Assembly (NCBI RefSeq): GCF_029633865.1
Contig: NC_079222.1
Location: 34,079,434-34,143,433 of the forward strand
Reading direction: 5' to 3'
Length of the DNA stretch: 64,000 nt
From: Lampris incognitus
Taxonomy: Eukaryota; Chordata; Actinopteri; Lampriformes; Lampridae
Shown: positions 34,611 to 45,160 of the stretch, in pieces
Layout of the letters: the number at the start of each line of letters is the position of its first letter
Numbering within the stretch: position 1 is the stretch's first letter
Translations under genes and position numbers: made by a program
Notes under the pieces: generated by a model
Databases searched by the model: none
What the model saw: the letters and a program-made list of their open reading frames with translations, nothing else
What the model was told of the DNA's origin: nothing

Positions 34611-34857
34611 GTAAGTAATTCTCAAGCCCACTTGGACAATAAATCTCAACAAGGTGTATATGTATATCTTTCCCATTTCACATTCAAATGGCTTTATTGG
34701 CATGACATAACAGGTGTATCCCATTCAAATCCTACAAGGATTAAAATAATCCCGTGCCTTGAAGACATGTGCACAAACTAGCAGACACACTTGCGCTACA
34801 ACAAGTTTCACCTCCGCAAATGAGGTGTTTCTAATCTGCTTCTGTTTCTTTTTCCAG

Positions 34858-34884
34858 GTGAAAGAGTTTTTAAGCAAATTGTAA
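34858..34884 (+). CDS. dck: Deoxycytidine kinase, last coding exon
   Basis: Only nine codons: VKEFLSKL and a TAA stop, matching the normal dCK C terminus. The acceptor is TTTTTCCAG. An AATAAA overlaps the stop (34883-34888), but it is too close to the end of the coding sequence to be a likely sole poly(A) signal. The 3' end of the transcript was not determined. Confidence 0.93.
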   Translation: MKEFLSKL

Positions 34885-35021
34885 TAAACCTCATCTGATG
34901 ACTATCAGAAACTTGAGAAGGCCAAAGGACGTGAGCAGGAATGAAGACGTCGTTGTAGGACAATATGAAATTTGGGCAGCGATGCAATTTTTGGATGTCA
35001 GTTCGTAAATGAGATGTTTAT

Positions 35022-35487
35022 ATCAAAGAAAGTTGAATCAGTTCATCTGGACACAACTTTTCTTGAGAGAGGAATGTTTCGCCACTCATCTAAGTGACCT
35101 CTTCAGTCTCAACTGGCTGCAGGTATCCCCACCCTTATAAACAATACAGTGGCATAACAATCGAAACCAGTGATTGGTTATTTGCAGATAGGTGTGACCA
35201 TTAACTAGAGTTACAATGGCCATGTGGACTATTCACAGAGGATTTGGGAATGTTTGCAATCACAGCACTGTAAGATGGTGACAGATGTACTCTTAGCCCC
35301 CCCCCCCCGGTTTAGGGATGGTCATTCCCTCTTAACATAGATGGCCTCTTTGACTCTCTGTTCAAACCAGCGTTCCTCCCTATCAAGCATGTGCACATTC
35401 TTATCTTTGAAAGAGTGGCCACTGGCCTGTAGATGGGTGTCGACTGTGCAGTCTTTTCCACATCATCTTTCCACCTCTTCAGTCGAG
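35022..35487 (-). mobile_element. Penelope-like element 3' part (GIY-YIG coding end plus 3' region)
   Basis: On the minus strand, 35470-35340 reads THLQASGHSFKDKNVH, LDREERWFEQRVKEAIYVKR, then a stop in place of one residue, then PSLNRG. This is the C-terminal end of a GIY-YIG-type Penelope-like protein. It is followed, toward 35022, by the 3' region shared with the palindromes listed elsewhere (TTTGATT at its end). A hAT element follows immediately at 35496. The inverted partner arm lies at 36677-36905 beyond that hAT. Confidence 0.7.
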
Positions 35488-35495
35488 GTCAGATG

Positions 35496-36668
35496 CAGGG
35501 GCGTTTCCAGGATTTGAGGACATTCGGGGCTTAGCCCGGACTTCTGTTGGGGGGGTCCAGGGGGGATCTTCCCTCGGAAAATTGTTTTGATAAACAAGCT
35601 CTATTTTGACGTTTTTTTAATGCGCTCTGGCACCTTATTTACATTCAAAGTACACGCCTTAATCATTGAAAAATTGAAATGTGCGCCTCAAAAACTTGTT
35701 TGCTCTCCAGATTAATTGTGAATTGTGATGTTAAAATATTAGTGGTTGTTGGTAATTAGTATTAGTATTGAGTAGAAGCAGACTACTTCACAACTGCTAT
35801 CATTAAACATTTTTTGACATGCTAACAGTACCAGACTAGAGAAAAAAAATGTATTTATGTTAAGAGTTTATTGGAATATTACATTTTCTTTCACTCACAC
35901 ACACACACACAGCATTTTCAGATACAGTTCATGCAGTGTAGTGCTGCACTGTTCAATGTGATGGTTAACTTTTGTTTGTGCCTATAGTAAAATGAATGCG
36001 TCGTTACCGTTTTAGTTCGTTTTATGGAAATTTGATATATTTACGAGAAAAATCCTGCTAAAGGACAACAAAAATATGCTGTGGAATCAGACGAGTATGG
36101 CCCGCTAGCTAAACGGCGCCTACAATCATGAGGAGAATTTCTCTTCGTCATGATTGTAGGTGCCGAATCCAATTTATATCAATTCATATTATTCAAAGTA
36201 AAGCGACTTTGAGTGTTATGTTCTATTTATAATAATAATAATAATAATGATAATAATATTAATAATAATAATAATTATTATTATTATTATTATTATTATT
36301 TTTATTATAAATCAACAGGCACTTTCAGGCATTATTGAAAAGTTACTACATAGGCTAAATTCTTACCCTTCCTTCTCTTTTGGATACATCCAGAAAGATT
36401 GAGTTGTCGTTTTCTTTTCCTGGACGCTTTGCCATTTCTCATCTGCTCGTCTCTTCCCGCTTTAACCTGTGTCATGTGACTCGGCGCATGTGCAGTGCGC
36501 ACACACGCACACCGACTTAGTTTAGAGACCTGCGTTTATTTTGACAGGCTGTTGTGTTACGAAGACTATCGGATATTCACATCGGCTTACATTTGAAATT
36601 ATATTCGGGGCTACACTCAAAACGTTGGGGGGCTTAAGCCCCGGCAAAATGACCTGGCGACGCCGATG
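35496..36668. mobile_element. hAT-type non-autonomous transposon, 1,173 bp, with 8-bp target duplication
   Basis: The left end CAGGGGCGTTTCCAGG and the right end CCTGGCGACGCCGATG form imperfect terminal inverted repeats (12 of 16 positions). The flanks are GTCAGATG (35488-35495) and GTCAGACG (36669-36676), an 8-bp duplication with one difference, as expected for hAT. The inside has no transposase frame. It contains a strong hairpin (about 36115-36164) and an (AAT)n/(ATT)n run (about 36223-36306). Confidence 0.8.
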
Positions 36669-36676
36669 GTCAGACG

Positions 36677-36905
36677 TACATCTGTCGCCATCTTACAGTG
36701 CTGCGACTGTAAACATTGCGAAATCCACGTGGCCATTGTAACTCTAGTTAATGGTCACGCCAACATTTACACATGAAACCGGTCGTTGGTTTCGGTCGTT
36801 ATGCCGCTGTATTGTTTATAAGGGTGGGGGCAAACTGAGGAGGTCACTCAGATGAGGGAAGAGACCTTGTATCCAGATGAACTGGTCCAACTTCTTTGAT
36901 TTTCT
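36677..36905 (+). mobile_element. Penelope-like 3' region, right arm
   Basis: Contains CTCTAGTTAATGGTCACGCC, GTTGGTTTCGGTCGTTATGC and GTATCCAGATGAACTGGTCC, ending TTTGATTTTCTAATTGC. It is the inverted counterpart of 35022-35290. The two arms were parted by the hAT at 35496-36668. Confidence 0.7.
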
Positions 36906-37754
36906 AATTGCATTATCGAGCATGCGTCAACTTTTTAAACAAGAGGAAGTGAAGTGATTATGAATTATTTAAAACTTCTTTAAATTAATTTGTCTTTTAA
37001 TAATATCTTCAAAAGTGCTTGTGAAATAATAGATTATTATAAGGGTAACTAATAAGCTTAAAGGTGGAATTGCTGCGACATCCCATTGCTCAAATTATTA
37101 GCACGACATGTAGTCCACCTTTGGGGCTTCCAACTTCCAACTGCTCTCTCGAGTTAGAAAGCTCAGCCAGGAGATGGCGCTACAACCCAAAACAGTTCCG
37201 CTAATTTCAGACCGCATTAATCTTTTCGATCCGTTGCCTCTTCATAATCTAAAGACTAAGATTTGAAAATGTACTTTTCTGAGATTTTGCTTTGAAATTG
37301 AGTGATCACTTTGGCACCAAATCCATTATCCCACCTACTGCAATTGTCTGTATTTGAATTTTGTGGGTTTTTTTTGTTGTTGTTGTGAAGGCCAAGTATC
37401 TGTGAACTTGTTTCATCACTAAGTAGGCTAGGTTTCACATGTAGCCTCTGTTACCTGGACTAAACAATTGTTATAAACACGTGCAAATGTTTGCATTTTA
37501 CGTATGGCATTTGTTTCACAGGGGTTATAATTAGCATTGCGTGTATTTAATGTTTATAATAAACACCTCGGTTTAACCATGTTCAATTCTTGTCTGTTGC
37601 TTCATACCTTTGTTTTATTTGTTTTATCTTAGTCATCTAATATTATTTATTATAAATATATATATAAATATTTATTAATATGTAAATATATAATTATATG
37701 TAATTATTTATATATATAAATATATGTATGTATATATATGTGTGTGTGCATATA

Positions 37755-37815
<61 letters not shown>

Positions 37816-38326
37816 CCGGCTTGTTCCGTTTTTCAGGTCGCCCTGAGAAACAAAACTAGACCCGTTTTTCAGACCTGTTTATCAGGTTAGTTTATTTATG
37901 TAGAAATACACAGAAATAGTAGAACTATTTAACAACCCACCAAAGAACGGTGCATACCATGAGTATATTTACATTTGCCGTCACGTCGCCTTTTAGCTAA
38001 TAAACAATATTCTTTCCACCCCTCACCTTGGAAAACCAGCCGGGTTTCTCATAAAGGAAATCTGTACGCGGAAAAGTGTGAAAATCCATTTCGCGTAAAA
38101 GTTGGGGAAAGCGCGTGTGCGCTAATGCTCACGTGATGTGATGTCGTGATAACTTGTGAGCAGTCAGAAATAACGAGGTGCCCCCCCCCCAAAAGTTCCC
38201 AGCCCAGCAGAACGGCCCTGTGTGTGTGTGTGTGTATGTGTGTGTGTGTGTGAGAGAGAGAGAGAGCGCGCTCCAGTCATAGACCTCACCCCCCCTGCCT
38301 GTGGCGTCACAGTGGAGGGATGGCGC
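36906..38326. other. dck-slc4a4 intergenic DNA with TA and TG microsatellites
   Basis: Mostly AT-rich. A TA-rich block (about 37640-37735) leads into a TG run of about 35 units (about 37738-37812). Candidate AATAAA at 37558 could end a long dck 3'UTR, but nothing links it to dck. A TG/GA run precedes the slc4a4 promoter (38219-38268). Confidence 0.5.
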
Positions 38327-38334
38327 TTTAAATA
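38327..38334 (+). promoter_or_regulatory. slc4a4: TATA-like box of slc4a4 (candidate)
   Basis: TTTAAATA, preceded by GC-rich sequence and a GGCGTCAC half cAMP-response-like element (38303-38310). Transcription would begin near 38360 if this box is used. Support is positional only. Confidence 0.35.
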
Positions 38335-38410
38335 TGGGAAAAGACAGGCTGCCTGAAGAGCCTCTCTCCGCGAGCCTCCGGTGACACGAGAACCGACCTC
38401 TTGCTGGAAG

Positions 38411-38566
38411 ATGTGACCGGCGCGGCGAGAGAGCGTCGCTCGGTATGAGCCGTCAGTTGTCGCGTCTTACCCTTCGGTCGTAGAGGCGAGCGGACGGCGA
38501 TACGCCCAGATATATTCGGCAGTGTGAATGGGAGGACGCCGTTTTCGCGCCGCTGGATTCGCGTAG
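38411..38566 (+). other. Cluster of three upstream ORFs in the slc4a4 leader
   Basis: A minimal ATG-TGA start-stop (38411-38416), a 12-residue frame (38445-38483) and a 12-residue frame (38528-38566) precede the candidate slc4a4 start at 38695. No further ATG lies between 38567 and 38694. If the leader starts near 38360 all three are in the mRNA and would be expected to lower translation (inference). Confidence 0.4.
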
Positions 38567-38694
38567 TGACAGAAGCGCGACAGAGTTTGGGCAAAGCCCG
38601 CAGAACTGACGCGGAGCGGCGACGCGCTCTGGCAAGGCGACTCAGCCGGCAGGATACCCGGGTCACCGCTGAAGGCGCGACACCGCCGGCCGGC

Positions 38695-38714
38695 ATGGCT
38701 TCGGAGAAGAGCAA
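38695..38714 (+). CDS. slc4a4: NBCe1 (slc4a4) first coding exon, candidate 7-residue extension
   Basis: ATG in good context (GGCATGG) encodes MASEKSK, the last codon being split by the donor GTGAGT. Joined to the exon at 44368 the frame continues without a stop into [10 protein letters not shown], the N terminus known for NBCe1-B. So either translation starts here with seven extra residues, or this exon is mainly 5'UTR and the start at 44369 is used. Start choice is unresolved. The exon lies in the CpG island. Confidence 0.5.
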
Positions 38715-38720
38715 GTGAGT

Positions 38721-39865
38721 TGTGCGGCGCTACTTTTACCTGTGAAACTTCCGCCAAAAAGCCCGTATGACGCGAACCGCCCGGCGTCGTTTACTGTGTG
38801 CCTATTTGTTTGTTTGTTTGTTTGTTTGTTTTTCTCAGAGGACATCACGCGACAGCCCTCAGCCATCCGCTGTGTCCGCACCCGCGCTCCGGCGTCGGAA
38901 TGGCGCTCATTCAACGTGTTGCCCGGTTGACACTCGAGCATCGTGCTCGTGCGTAAATCTGGCTCGCGGCTCCCCCGGACTCGCGGCGCCCCCGGCTTAA
39001 ATTACAAGGGTTTTGCTGTGACTGAGGCTGCGTAATACTCGCACCTCTGCCGTCTCCCTGTAAGAAAAACGTCGCCATTCATTAAAAAAATAAAATAAAT
39101 AAAAGCTACAGCAACGCCGCATCCTAAGCCCCGAAACGCAAATGGGCAGCTGCCGTCGACTTTCCAAGAAACCCGTCACACTCAATTAACCAGGCGCCGG
39201 GTCGCGTCGTGCGGTTCGTCCCGGTCAAAATATAGCGCGGGCCGGCCTGTTGGGTTAAGTGATACGTTGTCACAACTTCCGCGGGGCACATGGCGCAATA
39301 GCCCCCCCCACAGTACTCGGCGTGAGCTGGCATGGGCCGTGTTGCGTAATGGCTCGGATGCCGGAGCTGCGATGTGTTTCGACACACGCGCAGTCTCACC
39401 TGTCATTAGGTGCATTTTTTAAGAAAGAGCTGCGCTAGAGACCCCCCCCCTCGCCCGCGCCCCCGCCCCCGATTGTCTTCACTTAGTCTATCGGCAGCTG
39501 CAGCGAGTGTACAGCTTGGCGTTTTCACGTGTTTTTAACTTGCAGCGTGAAGCTTAATTAGGACCGGGCGAGAGATTCGGGTGCATTTCTGGGCCCTTTG
39601 TTACTCGAGACTACTTTCTAGGTGTGGTGAAGTGTCTCAAAACACGATTTGGACCCCCCCGTTGAAAAATCATTAGGGGCTAAGCCTATTGAAACCAGGT
39701 AGAGTTTCATTGATGTGACGAGCCTATTGGATGACTGGGCGACCTCACCCCGATAGCACAACGGTAGACATTATGGACGAGGGATCGTCATTCTTCACTT
39801 TCATTGTGCACGGTTCAGTGAACGAATGAGTGAAATTCGTGTACAGTGGGGAGATTGTTTAGTCA
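38721..39865. other. slc4a4 intron 1, first part
   Basis: GC-rich to about 39480 (island), then ordinary intronic sequence. Frames on the minus strand (38997-39415) are by-products of high GC. Confidence 0.5.
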
Positions 39866-39960
39866 GAGAAAGTCGAGTCAGCTCATCTGAACACAACGTT
39901 CATTGATGAACTGACTCAACTTCCTTTGACTCTCTTACCTGGATTACTGAGCATGCATAA
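39866..39960. mobile_element. Penelope-like palindromic remnant
   Basis: GTCGAGTCAGCTCATCTGAACACAACG (split: GTCGAGTCAGCTCATC, TGAACACAACG) pairs imperfectly with TGAACTGACTCAACTTCC. It ends with CTGGATTACTGAGCATGCAT, the conserved outer end of the family seen at 53702, 56415 and 62625. Confidence 0.65.
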
Positions 39961-42865
39961 AGACGAGACGCTTTAGTGTTTACATCGTGGCATTTACCTG
40001 TTTCTTCCACGTGGTATCTGTAAAAATAGGAGTCCCACAAAGCCATTAACCCTCACTGTAAGGGCTGGTTAGTAGTTTTTGCAGACTTGTGGGTTAAAGT
40101 GCAGAAAACTACAACTTACTGCAACCTCACGCCGTGTTACGTTGAGGTAAACCCACCCGCATCGTGACCCACATGACTGAAAACCATCTATGTTTAGCTG
40201 GCTAACAGTGTGTTGCATTGGGGGTATCTAACTGAAGCCGAGCATAAGGTCCCACATGGTGGACCTGATGGGTGGGATTGGGCACGTCACACTGTAAGGA
40301 GATGGGGATGATCCCAATCCCTGATCCTGAGCTGCTGATCCTGGGTCCTCACGCACCGGCAGGTTTATATAGCCACACCAAGTCACTAAGTGTAGACAAG
40401 AAGTGAGAAGTTGACCAAAGACGAATAGCAGATGGATGTAGGTGGCTGCTCGGGCCCTCGCCCCTTTTCTTGTCCGGTAACACGAGGCGAGTCACTCCAG
40501 GAAATAAAGAGCTCAAGAAGATGCTCTGGCATCTATATCGGCGTGAACAGCGTATCGGAGGATCTAACTCCATACAGCAAGTGTATCACAATACATAAGA
40601 GCTTCTGTTGTATAGTCCAGCACAACACGTAGCCTACTTTTGAGCCGAGCTGGAGGACAAACTCCCATTAGAGCTGAACTGTCAAAAGACTAGCCATACT
40701 AACTTACTAGCGTACTATCGCTTCACCCGTGCCCTTTCAAATACCTCTGGTTAGCATTAACATTCTTCCACTTTTTAAAAAAAAAAAACATGGCTGCTTT
40801 GTGAGTAAGGACTTACTACCGGTCCTCTCACTATGTTTTACGACCTCCCTCTACTCACTCTATCCATCACCCAGACGTCCATATTTTGTTGAGGACAAGT
40901 AGTTTTTGCAAAATTATACATAATAGTGCCCTGTGAGGACTTTTCCTTAGGAGACACTTTGCGTGTCTGCACAAACGAGTATGTGAGAAAGGGACGAATC
41001 CATACTTTCACAGTTCGGGGGTTAACGTCTTGGCAGAGACTGTCAGCAGTGTTCCCTCCCTTGTCTCTAATTGTAATCATATGGATACATATGAGCAACT
41101 TTGACCGCGTGCAGCTTGATATCATTATGGCTATTTTTGCAGGAACCAGCAGAAGTGCGCTCCGTACTCGGCGTGCTAGCGCGAATGTTGAAGGTTCAGG
41201 ACAAGAAGGGGACAGCGTGGCACCGGCACATCTCGAGTTGCACTCCTCCCCAACCCGCCTCATAAAGGCACACAGTGAGAGAAAACTGATGGTTTTGATC
41301 TCTCGCCACAAAGTAGCTGCTTAGCGGGAATCACCCTTCTCCAGCAACAGTTGTTAAAAGGGGAGTACAGAGGCCGGGGGGCTGGTTGGTTGCAGCTCGG
41401 GAACAGAGGCGCCCTGCTGGGATACTTCTCATCACTTCGTCATGGAGTTGGTGGTTTGACATTATGGTGCCTACTTGTCAGTGCTTGTGTACCTCTAAAT
41501 TTCTCAAGGCCAGATATGAATAGTTTAGTCGGTCCATTGGGGGAAACGCAGATTATCTTGCAGAGCTATCAGAGCAACAAATGGCATCCTTCCTGACTTT
41601 GTTTATTTAGGAGTTTGTGTATACGGCCCCCACCCCCTCATTTTTCCAACTGTCATGCTACTTGGGGAATTGGGAGTGTGAAATAGAGATAACTGTCTGT
41701 GTGCCTGTTGACATTCTTACCGTAGGGGTTAGACACAATATGGCAAGTTATATAAAATGGTTTCCACACCGCTTCTGGGGGAATTTGCCATGATGGTTGA
41801 TCTCCTAGGTACTGATCTCACCGGTCTGGAGAATACTTTGTATTCAAAGAAATACGTATTTACCCACGGGCTATCCAACCTGTCTGTGGTATTAAGCACA
41901 CCTTTTGTGGAAATGGATTAGCACACACTTTGCTGGACTGGAGGAGCCACATTCCTTCTTCTAAGGTACCAGGAAGAAACCCGCTGTAACTGAATCGTTA
42001 AAGGAAGCTTTTGGGCATGCAACCTTGTAAAGTTGCCCTGATCCTGAGATAAGGTACTTCAACACACAAGATCTTCTGTTTTCATCAGGATCCCGATGCA
42101 GACCGCACTGGTAGACCATTGACAAAGCAGCATACTGCTGAAGCTCATATGAAGGGGTTGTAAAAAGGTCTCAAGATCCATGCAAAATCCGTATCGACTT
42201 GGGTAGATAGAAAAATGGCATGTTTAGCTATTTTAAATGGGTTTTGCAGCTTTAATTTTCTTATTCAAACTCTTGCATTAGAAGTGCTGGTGAATTTTGT
42301 AAAATTTATTTCATTTTATTTCATTTAAACATCATGTTATCAAACCAAGTCAGCATCTAGTCTCTTGTAACTAATATGACATCCTGTTTTTAGAGCATCA
42401 AAATGGACAGGCTATCTGCTATTTGAATTATTCTGGTCATGATTTTCTTGCTCCTCATGAAATTCATGTGGATTTTCGACTCACTTTTCTCAATATTGTA
42501 CAAAAAAAAAGAAGGTCATGTTCAGAATAAAGGAGGAAAACTGATGAGCTGATTTTCAAAATTGTTATTAGTTGAATAGGATAATTATTTGGGGATTTTT
42601 TTTATGGTAACCTAAATATATCATGAGGGTTGGCCTGAAAGAAGACGAAGGAGTTCACATCAACTACTTAGTGGCCTGTGCTGAGAAAATCATGCTTTAG
42701 CTGAATATTTCTGATATTGTTATTATTTATCCACTATTTGACTTTTAAATAAACGAGAAGATTGATAAAGTTTTATCATATTTACTCACTATGAAGAATA
42801 TCTTTTTGGCTTTGATGCTTTCATTAGATAGCGTGGTGAGACGAAAAATGATTGGGAACGATAAC
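39961..42865. other. slc4a4 intron 1, no feature recognised
   Basis: About 2.9 kb of unique-looking intronic DNA with few repeats. Open frames 40838-41311 and 40926-41324 overlap on opposite strands and lack recognisable domains. The low repeat density relative to the rest of the window could reflect regulatory constraint, which cannot be tested here. Confidence 0.45.
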
Positions 42866-43140
42866 CAGTGGCGGCTGGTGCTAAAAAAATTGTGGGGGGG
42901 GGGCGCGATTTACCTTGGCGCAGCACACCTGACAGCTGCTTTACTGTCTACACAGTCACAGAGTTATTAAGAAGGACAATGTAGCCTATAGAGTCTATCA
43001 GGGTTCGTAGACGGTGGATGATTGACAGTCGAGACGAGGTGTCGTGGTGGTGGGTGTGAACACGATTGACAGCCGCGAGAATTGTCCAATCACATTAGAT
43101 CATAAGTCATTAAAACAATAACAATTCACGGCCAATAAAA
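42866..43140. mobile_element. hAT-like terminal fragment (weak)
   Basis: CCAGTGGCGGCTGGTGCTAA at 42866 resembles the ends of hAT elements found in many fish genomes. No matching inverted end was found in the next 1.2 kb, so only a fragment is called. Confidence 0.35.
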
Positions 43141-43265
43141 GTGGGAGTGTCTGGGGCGCACAGAACTGCGCCCCCTGGAAAATCTGAAGAAACCAATCAG
43201 ACAGCAGCCTCCGGTCACCTGCTCGCCACAAGTTTGAGGGCTTACATTAGGTATCGTTTGGCTGG

Positions 43266-43318
43266 CGCCCAGCACCAGAACCCAGGCCCAGCACCAGAAC
43301 CCAGGCCCAGCACCAGAA
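43266..43318. repeat. 19-bp minisatellite
   Basis: About 2.7 copies of CAGCACCAGAACCCAGGCC in tandem. Confidence 0.9.
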
Positions 43319-43399
43319 TGAAACGCACAACAAACAACACCATACTGCTGCTTTCTATTCAATATCCTAAAGATAATGCGGGCTAAAGCATGCAGGCTG

Positions 43400-44051
43400 A
43401 TACATACATGACGCACTCTTCCACATGTGATCGAACGTTTGCAACAGGCATAATTTGCCCAATATTCTACAGCGCCCCATGGTGGCTCGGCGGTGACGTG
43501 CAGCCATACTGTCATTCACGAGAGAATGCTGCGGCGAATTCGGGGAGGGGGGGGGGGGGGGGAGGGGCAGCCAGGAACCGCCGCAGCCGGACGCCAACCC
43601 GGGTCTCCCGCACCACGGGCTACTACGTCAACTAGTCGACTAATGGGGTCGTTAGCCGTTAGCCAACCGGCTAGCGAGGCTACACATTCACGCACTACGA
43701 TGCGTTTCGTTCTTTTGGGAAAACGTTTCTTTTAGCTCATTTGTCTCGGTGACGTACGTAAGACTCATTTCTTTGAAAAATACGTTGTTTGTGATTAGAA
43801 ATGATTGTTGGTAATGCTTAAATTATTTTAAAAAATGGAAAATTGAAAAAGTATTAAAAATTTATTTTTGTTAATATTTAAAAAAAATAAAATTTCAAGA
43901 TAAAATTTCCATAAATATACAAATTATTTAAAAAAACATTTAAAAATGGTTGAGGTGGCAGTGATTTAGTCACACATTGTGTGCAGGAGCACAGACAGAA
44001 GTGCGGGTTAAACATCACCTGTGTTCCTAAATTCTGCTGAACACACTATAC
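43400..44051. other. slc4a4 intron 1, G-run and AT-rich DNA
   Basis: A run of 14 consecutive G (43548-43561), the core of a longer G-rich stretch, then GTTAGCC words (43650-43680), then AT-rich DNA. Nothing else recognised. Confidence 0.5.
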
Positions 44052-44295
44052 CAGTGTTTCTCAACCCAGTCCTCAAGGACCCCCTATCCTGCAGATTTTC
44101 ATTGTAGCCCTGCATAGGTAGCCCTGCTTGTACTTACTCGACCAATCATCTCGCAGCACTTAATTATGCAAGGTGTGCATCATCTAACAAAATTCATTGC
44201 TGATTGGTTGAATAACTACAAACAGGTATCTATTAAGGGTTGCAAAGAAAATATGCAGGATAGGGGGTCCTTGAGGACTGGGTTGAGAAACACTG
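44052..44295. mobile_element. hAT MITE, 244 bp, just upstream of an slc4a4 exon
   Basis: The left end CAGTGTTTCTCAACCCAGTC and the right end GACTGGGTTGAGAAACACTG are perfect inverted copies, and the similarity continues for over 40 bp (CTCAAGGACCCCCTATCCTG). Flanks CACTATAC and GTCTATAC share six of eight bases, fitting an old hAT 8-bp duplication. The right end lies 72 bp before the exon at 44368. Confidence 0.88.
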
Positions 44296-44367
44296 GTCTA
44301 TACTGTCTGGCTTTCTTGATGGTCCTTTATTGTTTCCTGAGTCTTTTTTCTCATTCTTACCTTTTAG

Positions 44368-44441
44368 GATGGAGGATGAGGCCGTCCTGGATAGGGGTGC
44401 ATCCTTTGTCAAACATGTCTGCGATGAAGAGGAGGTGGAAG
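44368..44441 (+). CDS. slc4a4: NBCe1 (slc4a4) coding exon with the NBCe1-B N terminus
   Basis: NBCe1 moves sodium with bicarbonate/carbonate across the plasma membrane, carrying net charge. This exon encodes [20 protein letters not shown] and EEVE, nearly identical to the start of the B-type isoform used in pancreas and many epithelia. The first base completes the split codon of the exon at 38695. The acceptor CCTTTTAG follows a good pyrimidine tract. The donor is GTGAGC, with the Gly codon split into the next exon. The B-type N terminus is the known autoinhibitory, IRBIT-binding region. Confidence 0.93.
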
Positions 44442-45160
44442 GTGAGCCAAATTGATTAAGATCAACAAATAAAAGGTCAAAGTGCACTGATTTTCCCCCT
44501 CAAACCTCACAACTGTTCCATCTGACACTGCTGTTCCAGACCAGGTGTTTGCCTTAGTTATGAGTACTGTTTTCTAAATAATTCAAGATATAGGGCTCTG
44601 TTTTCACGCGGACGTAGAGTCGGAGGGAGGCACAATCGCGGGCTGATTGCCAATTTCCTCAAGTGCAGTCACATCAAGCGCAAGGTTAGCTTTCCCCACC
44701 TGCATCCGTTTGGTAGTTTTGTGGCTCGAAAGAAACCTGTCTACGCCAGGATGGGTGTGGTAATGTATCTCGGGGTGTGGTAATGCAGACCCGCAGGCGT
44801 AGTATAATGTTAGTCCATTCTGGCTTATAACTGCGCTTCCGCCTCTACCGGTTCAGGCCATGTCTAAGTGCACTGAGGTGTGCTCGTGAGCCAGCCGAGG
44901 CGAGGATGCTCCAGAACATCAATCCAAATGTGTTTTAATGGATGTTATCTGATACATTTCACCCCGCTGAAATAAATCATTGAACCAACTGCAACGACTA
45001 ACTGAGTGTAACATTCTGGGTAAATTAATCTGATAAGAAAAAAAAACAACCCCAATCTATGTGGCTGTTGAATTTGATGTGAATCAAATAATTTGCACTC
45101 ATTATGATGCATGGAATGTCAACCTAATTTGATAAAGTGAAAGTCTGTCTGGTCCAGACA
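44442..45160. other. slc4a4 intron 2, nothing recognised
   Basis: Intronic sequence between the exon and the hAT elements. No repeat or coding feature was supported. Confidence 0.4.

Larger units (their letters stand above)
38330..39480 (+). promoter_or_regulatory. slc4a4: CpG-rich island over slc4a4 first exon
   Basis: Dense CG dinucleotides, such as GCGCGACACCGCCGGCCGGC around 38680, contrast with CpG-poor flanks. It covers the first exon and about 750 bp of intron 1, as at many vertebrate promoters. It is interrupted only by a (TTTG)n run (38808-38828) and small C-runs. Confidence 0.65.

Noticed and set aside
34883-34888. dck poly(A) signal overlapping the stop codon
   Set aside because: It would leave almost no 3'UTR. 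No GT-rich element was evident directly after it, so it was not called as the functional signal.
38524-38718. 64-residue basic protein upstream of slc4a4
   Set aside because: The frame begins only with GTG, is made by CG-rich leader sequence, and overlaps the start region of slc4a4. Only its last seven codons have support.
40838-41324. Overlapping open frames of 157 and 132 codons
   Set aside because: They overlap on opposite strands and have no domain, no splice context and no recognisable similarity.
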